A stretch of DNA of 64,000 nt, from positions 308,001 through 372,000 of the forward strand of contig JBBDHG010000026.1 in the NCBI GenBank assembly GCA_037951165.1, in the 5' to 3' direction. This DNA is from Lophius americanus. Taxonomy: Eukaryota > Chordata > Actinopteri > Lophiiformes > Lophiidae. Both the position numbers and the translations under genes were made by a program. Shown piece after piece: positions 61,683 through 64,000 of this stretch; position 1 is the first letter of the stretch; every line of letters starts with the position of its first letter. A model generated the notes under the pieces. That model worked only from the letters and a program-made list of their open reading frames with translations. It had not been told where the DNA came from and did no database searches.

Positions 61683-62007
61683 ATCCAACAGGTCGTGGCA
61701 GAAGCCCGTCCACCCTGAGTCGGGATCAGCTCCAGGTTTCTGCCCATTAAACGTCAGGATTTTTTTTCCATCACTCTGTGCCCGCTTATGGAGGAATTTT
61801 TTATAGATAACATTTGATTTTATAAGATAATCCTTTATATTCCCCAGAGCAGTACCGTTTCAGAGTTACAGCAGCAAAAGAGCTAGATGCTACAATAAGG
61901 GCAAAATATTATTAAGAGCATATTGAAAAAAAAGGATGTAGAAATATTTTTTCTTCAGGGTGTCTTCTCTCTTCTGGCCACTAGATGTCCCGCTTTGACC
62001 ACACATC

Positions 62008-62043
62008 CAGTTTTTACCAACAGCTCCCTGTTGGTAAAAACTG
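62008..62043. repeat. Perfect hairpin, 16-bp stem and 4-base loop
   Basis: CAGTTTTTACCAACAG, loop CTCC, then its exact reverse complement. Outside this, GATGTCCCGCTTTG (61985-61998) pairs imperfectly with CAAAGTGAAACATC (62044-62057) after a 9-10 base bulge on the left arm. Confidence 0.9.
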
Positions 62044-62479
62044 CAAAGTGAAACATCTCCACAGGGCTGTGATATTTTTTCACTTATAACAACATCTGCC
62101 TGTTTTATTAACATCTGCTGAGGGCTAATTACCCATAATCACACACAAATAGTGTATGTACCACTGTGGCTCACACCGACACTCAAATCAAGTGCTGTTA
62201 CACTGTTAGGAGTCAAATTACACATTACTGAGTACATTTTTATGCAAAAATCAATATTTTATTCAGCCGTTTTAATCCAAACATACATGAGTGGTTTACT
62301 GCGTTACTACTGAACATGACCGCTATAAAACTTTAAGCATCGTCTTTCCTCAGCTCGACACATTGGACACTCGGAGCTGCTGCACAGACCCAAAAATCCT
62401 ACAGTTGAGCCTCAGAAAGTACCTGGCTGAAGGCAGGTAGGAGTTTCTCCTGAAACTGTGAGCAGAGCTGAAGAAGAAT

Positions 62480-62612
62480 GTTTGATTTCCAGACCTGAGG
62501 CCGGTCTTTGTGGAGCTGGCATGTTCTTCCTGTGTGTGCCTGGGTGCCCTGTAGCTGCTCCAGCGTCCTCCCACAGTCTAAAAACATGGCGGTGACTCTA
62601 AATGAGAGACTT
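62480..62612 (-). repeat. Fish-wide interspersed repeat, 3' part
   Basis: The reverse complement gives TTTAGAGTCACCGCCATG, TTTTAGACTGTGGGAGGACG, GGAAGAACATGCCAGCTCCA and CAGGTCTGGAAATCAAAC, the same family as 35815-36260 on the other strand. Confidence 0.6.
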
Positions 62613-63950
62613 TCTGTGATTCTATGTTCACCAACACAGAGGATATTGTTCATAGAAAAGAATCAAATGGAAACAAGTACAGAGAAAAAAAAGCACCTAA
62701 AACATGATCCTCATTCTGACCGGTGCGAGGGATTATCTAATATCACCTGTTACGGTAAGAAGGTGAAGGAAACACAGGTTTTGTAGACCTTTAATGGATA
62801 AGACTGGGTCCATGCAGGAAACTAGCTTCACTTTGTTATTCTTGATGGGTGACAAAACAGTATTTATTGAAAAAAAAAAGAATCTGAGGGCAGCATGAGA
62901 TGAGCATTTAGATGGTTTTACTGGATCATCTGTATAGTAACAAACTCAAATTTATTTCAAAAGCTGTGGAGGACTTCAGCAGCTCTTCCTGTTTTCACCC
63001 CTGCAAAGCTGTGTAGTTGAAGATTAGACGTATTTAAAATCTTTGCAGTAAAAGCTGTGTGGTAGACGGAGAAGTAATTGGTTGATCGAGTAAAAGTTGT
63101 AGTAGAAGTAATGATCGGAGTGGGTGTCACATTGTTTGAACTCTTGTTGAGGAGGTGGAAGAGTCGGTACCAAAAATGGAGCCAGAATTTTTAATAAAAA
63201 TGGTATTTTGTGTGTTTATCCTATTAGTCCAAGAAATTCAAGCTCCTCAGCTGCTGAGAGATGTTCGTTCTGTGACGGCCTCATTGGGTCTGTGTGACTC
63301 CTGGGTTTTGGAAGGGTTTAGTGAATATTTGAGTTACATTTCAACATAATAATGAGTATTTTTGGTTCATTAACCCTTGTTTCCAATTAATGAAAAAAAT
63401 GTAATTGTTTTATTAACTGTATTGATTGATTTCACTGCCAGTTGGGGGCATTGGAACCAGCTGTAAATACACTGTGGATATATTATCGTCTCATAAAACC
63501 GTGGAGAATTTCTTCTTAAACAATAATGAATGTTCACATGCAGCGGGAAGATTGTTCACTCTGGTTCAATCACGGCTTTAGTCTCTACTAACTCCAATCA
63601 GAGATTTTGGTAGGTGATAATTAGTCTTTTTAGGCCATAAAAAAAACACATGGACAGAAGTGTCAAAAGCTTTTGAAATTCTACGGAAGTATTCAATCCA
63701 TTTTACACTTCTTATGCTTGAGTAACATGTTCTGCTTTATATTTAACCAATCTGATTATTTCTTTATTGTTTTTTCGAAATACATAGATACTACAGCAAC
63801 ATCCAACTTTCTTTTTAAAAGAAACAAAATAAACACTGATCACAGTGAGCAAGTCCCAAAGGACCATGAAATCCAAAACACAAAATTTGTAAAAAAAAAA
63901 AAAAGGAGTACAAGAAAATAATAGGTAGGAGATAAAAGTAAAACAAATGT

Positions 63951-63975
63951 ATAAATAAATAAATAAATAAATAAA
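63951..63975. repeat. AATA microsatellite
   Basis: Tandem AAAT units in an A-rich stretch at the right end of the window. Confidence 0.8.
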
Positions 63976-64000
63976 AACAAATAAAAAGAATTAATAAAAA

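Larger units (their letters stand above)
59421..64000. other. Intergenic 5' flank, no gene recognised
   Basis: No exon of a neighbouring gene is recognisable on either strand; I looked for WD-repeat exons of PEX7, which lies head-to-head with MAP3K5 in mammals. Contents: AT-rich unique sequence (59421-61200), a TTAA/CATT microsatellite, fragments of a fish-wide repeat (61270-61372 and 62480-62612), an ATT microsatellite, a pyrimidine tract (61556-61682), a strong hairpin (62008-62043) and an AATA microsatellite at the right end. Confidence 0.6.

Noticed and set aside
59421..64000. PEX7 or other neighbour gene in the 5' flank
   Set aside because: No WD-repeat or other recognisable exon was found on either strand, so the neighbour must lie beyond the window or be different in this fish.

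Overview
The window is nuclear DNA from a teleost fish. It is AT-rich and intron-rich, and it is littered with repeats I recognise as typical of bony fish: Tc1-like transposon relics, non-LTR retrotransposon pieces, hAT-type ends and many microsatellites. One protein-coding gene accounts for all the coding sequence I can support. It is the ortholog of MAP3K5 (ASK1, apoptosis signal-regulating kinase 1), on the minus strand. I could read 21 consecutive coding exons, from the start codon at 58775 down to 504. Every exon has GT-AG borders and the reading phase is continuous through all 21 (3002 coding bases, 1000 codons plus 2 bases). The last exons, which in the family encode the C-terminal coiled coil and SAM-like region, lie beyond the left edge.

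Layout from gene start to gene end (right to left): 58776-64000 is the 5' flank, with a CpG-rich probable promoter at about 58780-59420 and then intergenic DNA with repeat fragments, a long pyrimidine tract and a strong hairpin. Exon 1 (58361-58775) is followed by an 18.5 kb intron 1. Exons 2-5 (39890-27028) encode the thioredoxin-binding region and include a 24-base microexon 3. Exons 6-14 (25484-10796) encode the TPR-type central regulatory region and the segment leading to the kinase. Exons 15-20 (9087-2963) encode the serine/threonine kinase domain, with the glycine loop, catalytic Lys698, HRD Asp792, DFG Asp811 and activation-loop Thr827 all present. Exon 21 (504-681) carries the RSISLP 14-3-3-type site.

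Function (family knowledge): ASK1 is a cytosolic MAP3K held inactive by reduced thioredoxin and activated by oxidative stress, TNF and ER stress. It phosphorylates MKK4/7 and MKK3/6 to drive JNK and p38. The residues tied to these steps are largely conserved here, including the cysteine equivalent to human Cys250. The Akt motif around human Ser83 is not visible in the fish N terminus.

I found no second gene and no novel multi-gene system. The more unusual signals are: a 5' splice site (exon 7) that runs straight into a TG microsatellite; a 39-base C run, which becomes G39 in the pre-mRNA; an exact 21-bp, seven-copy minisatellite that keeps an open frame; two strong hairpins; and an unrecognised dispersed repeat with about seven copies inside this one gene.
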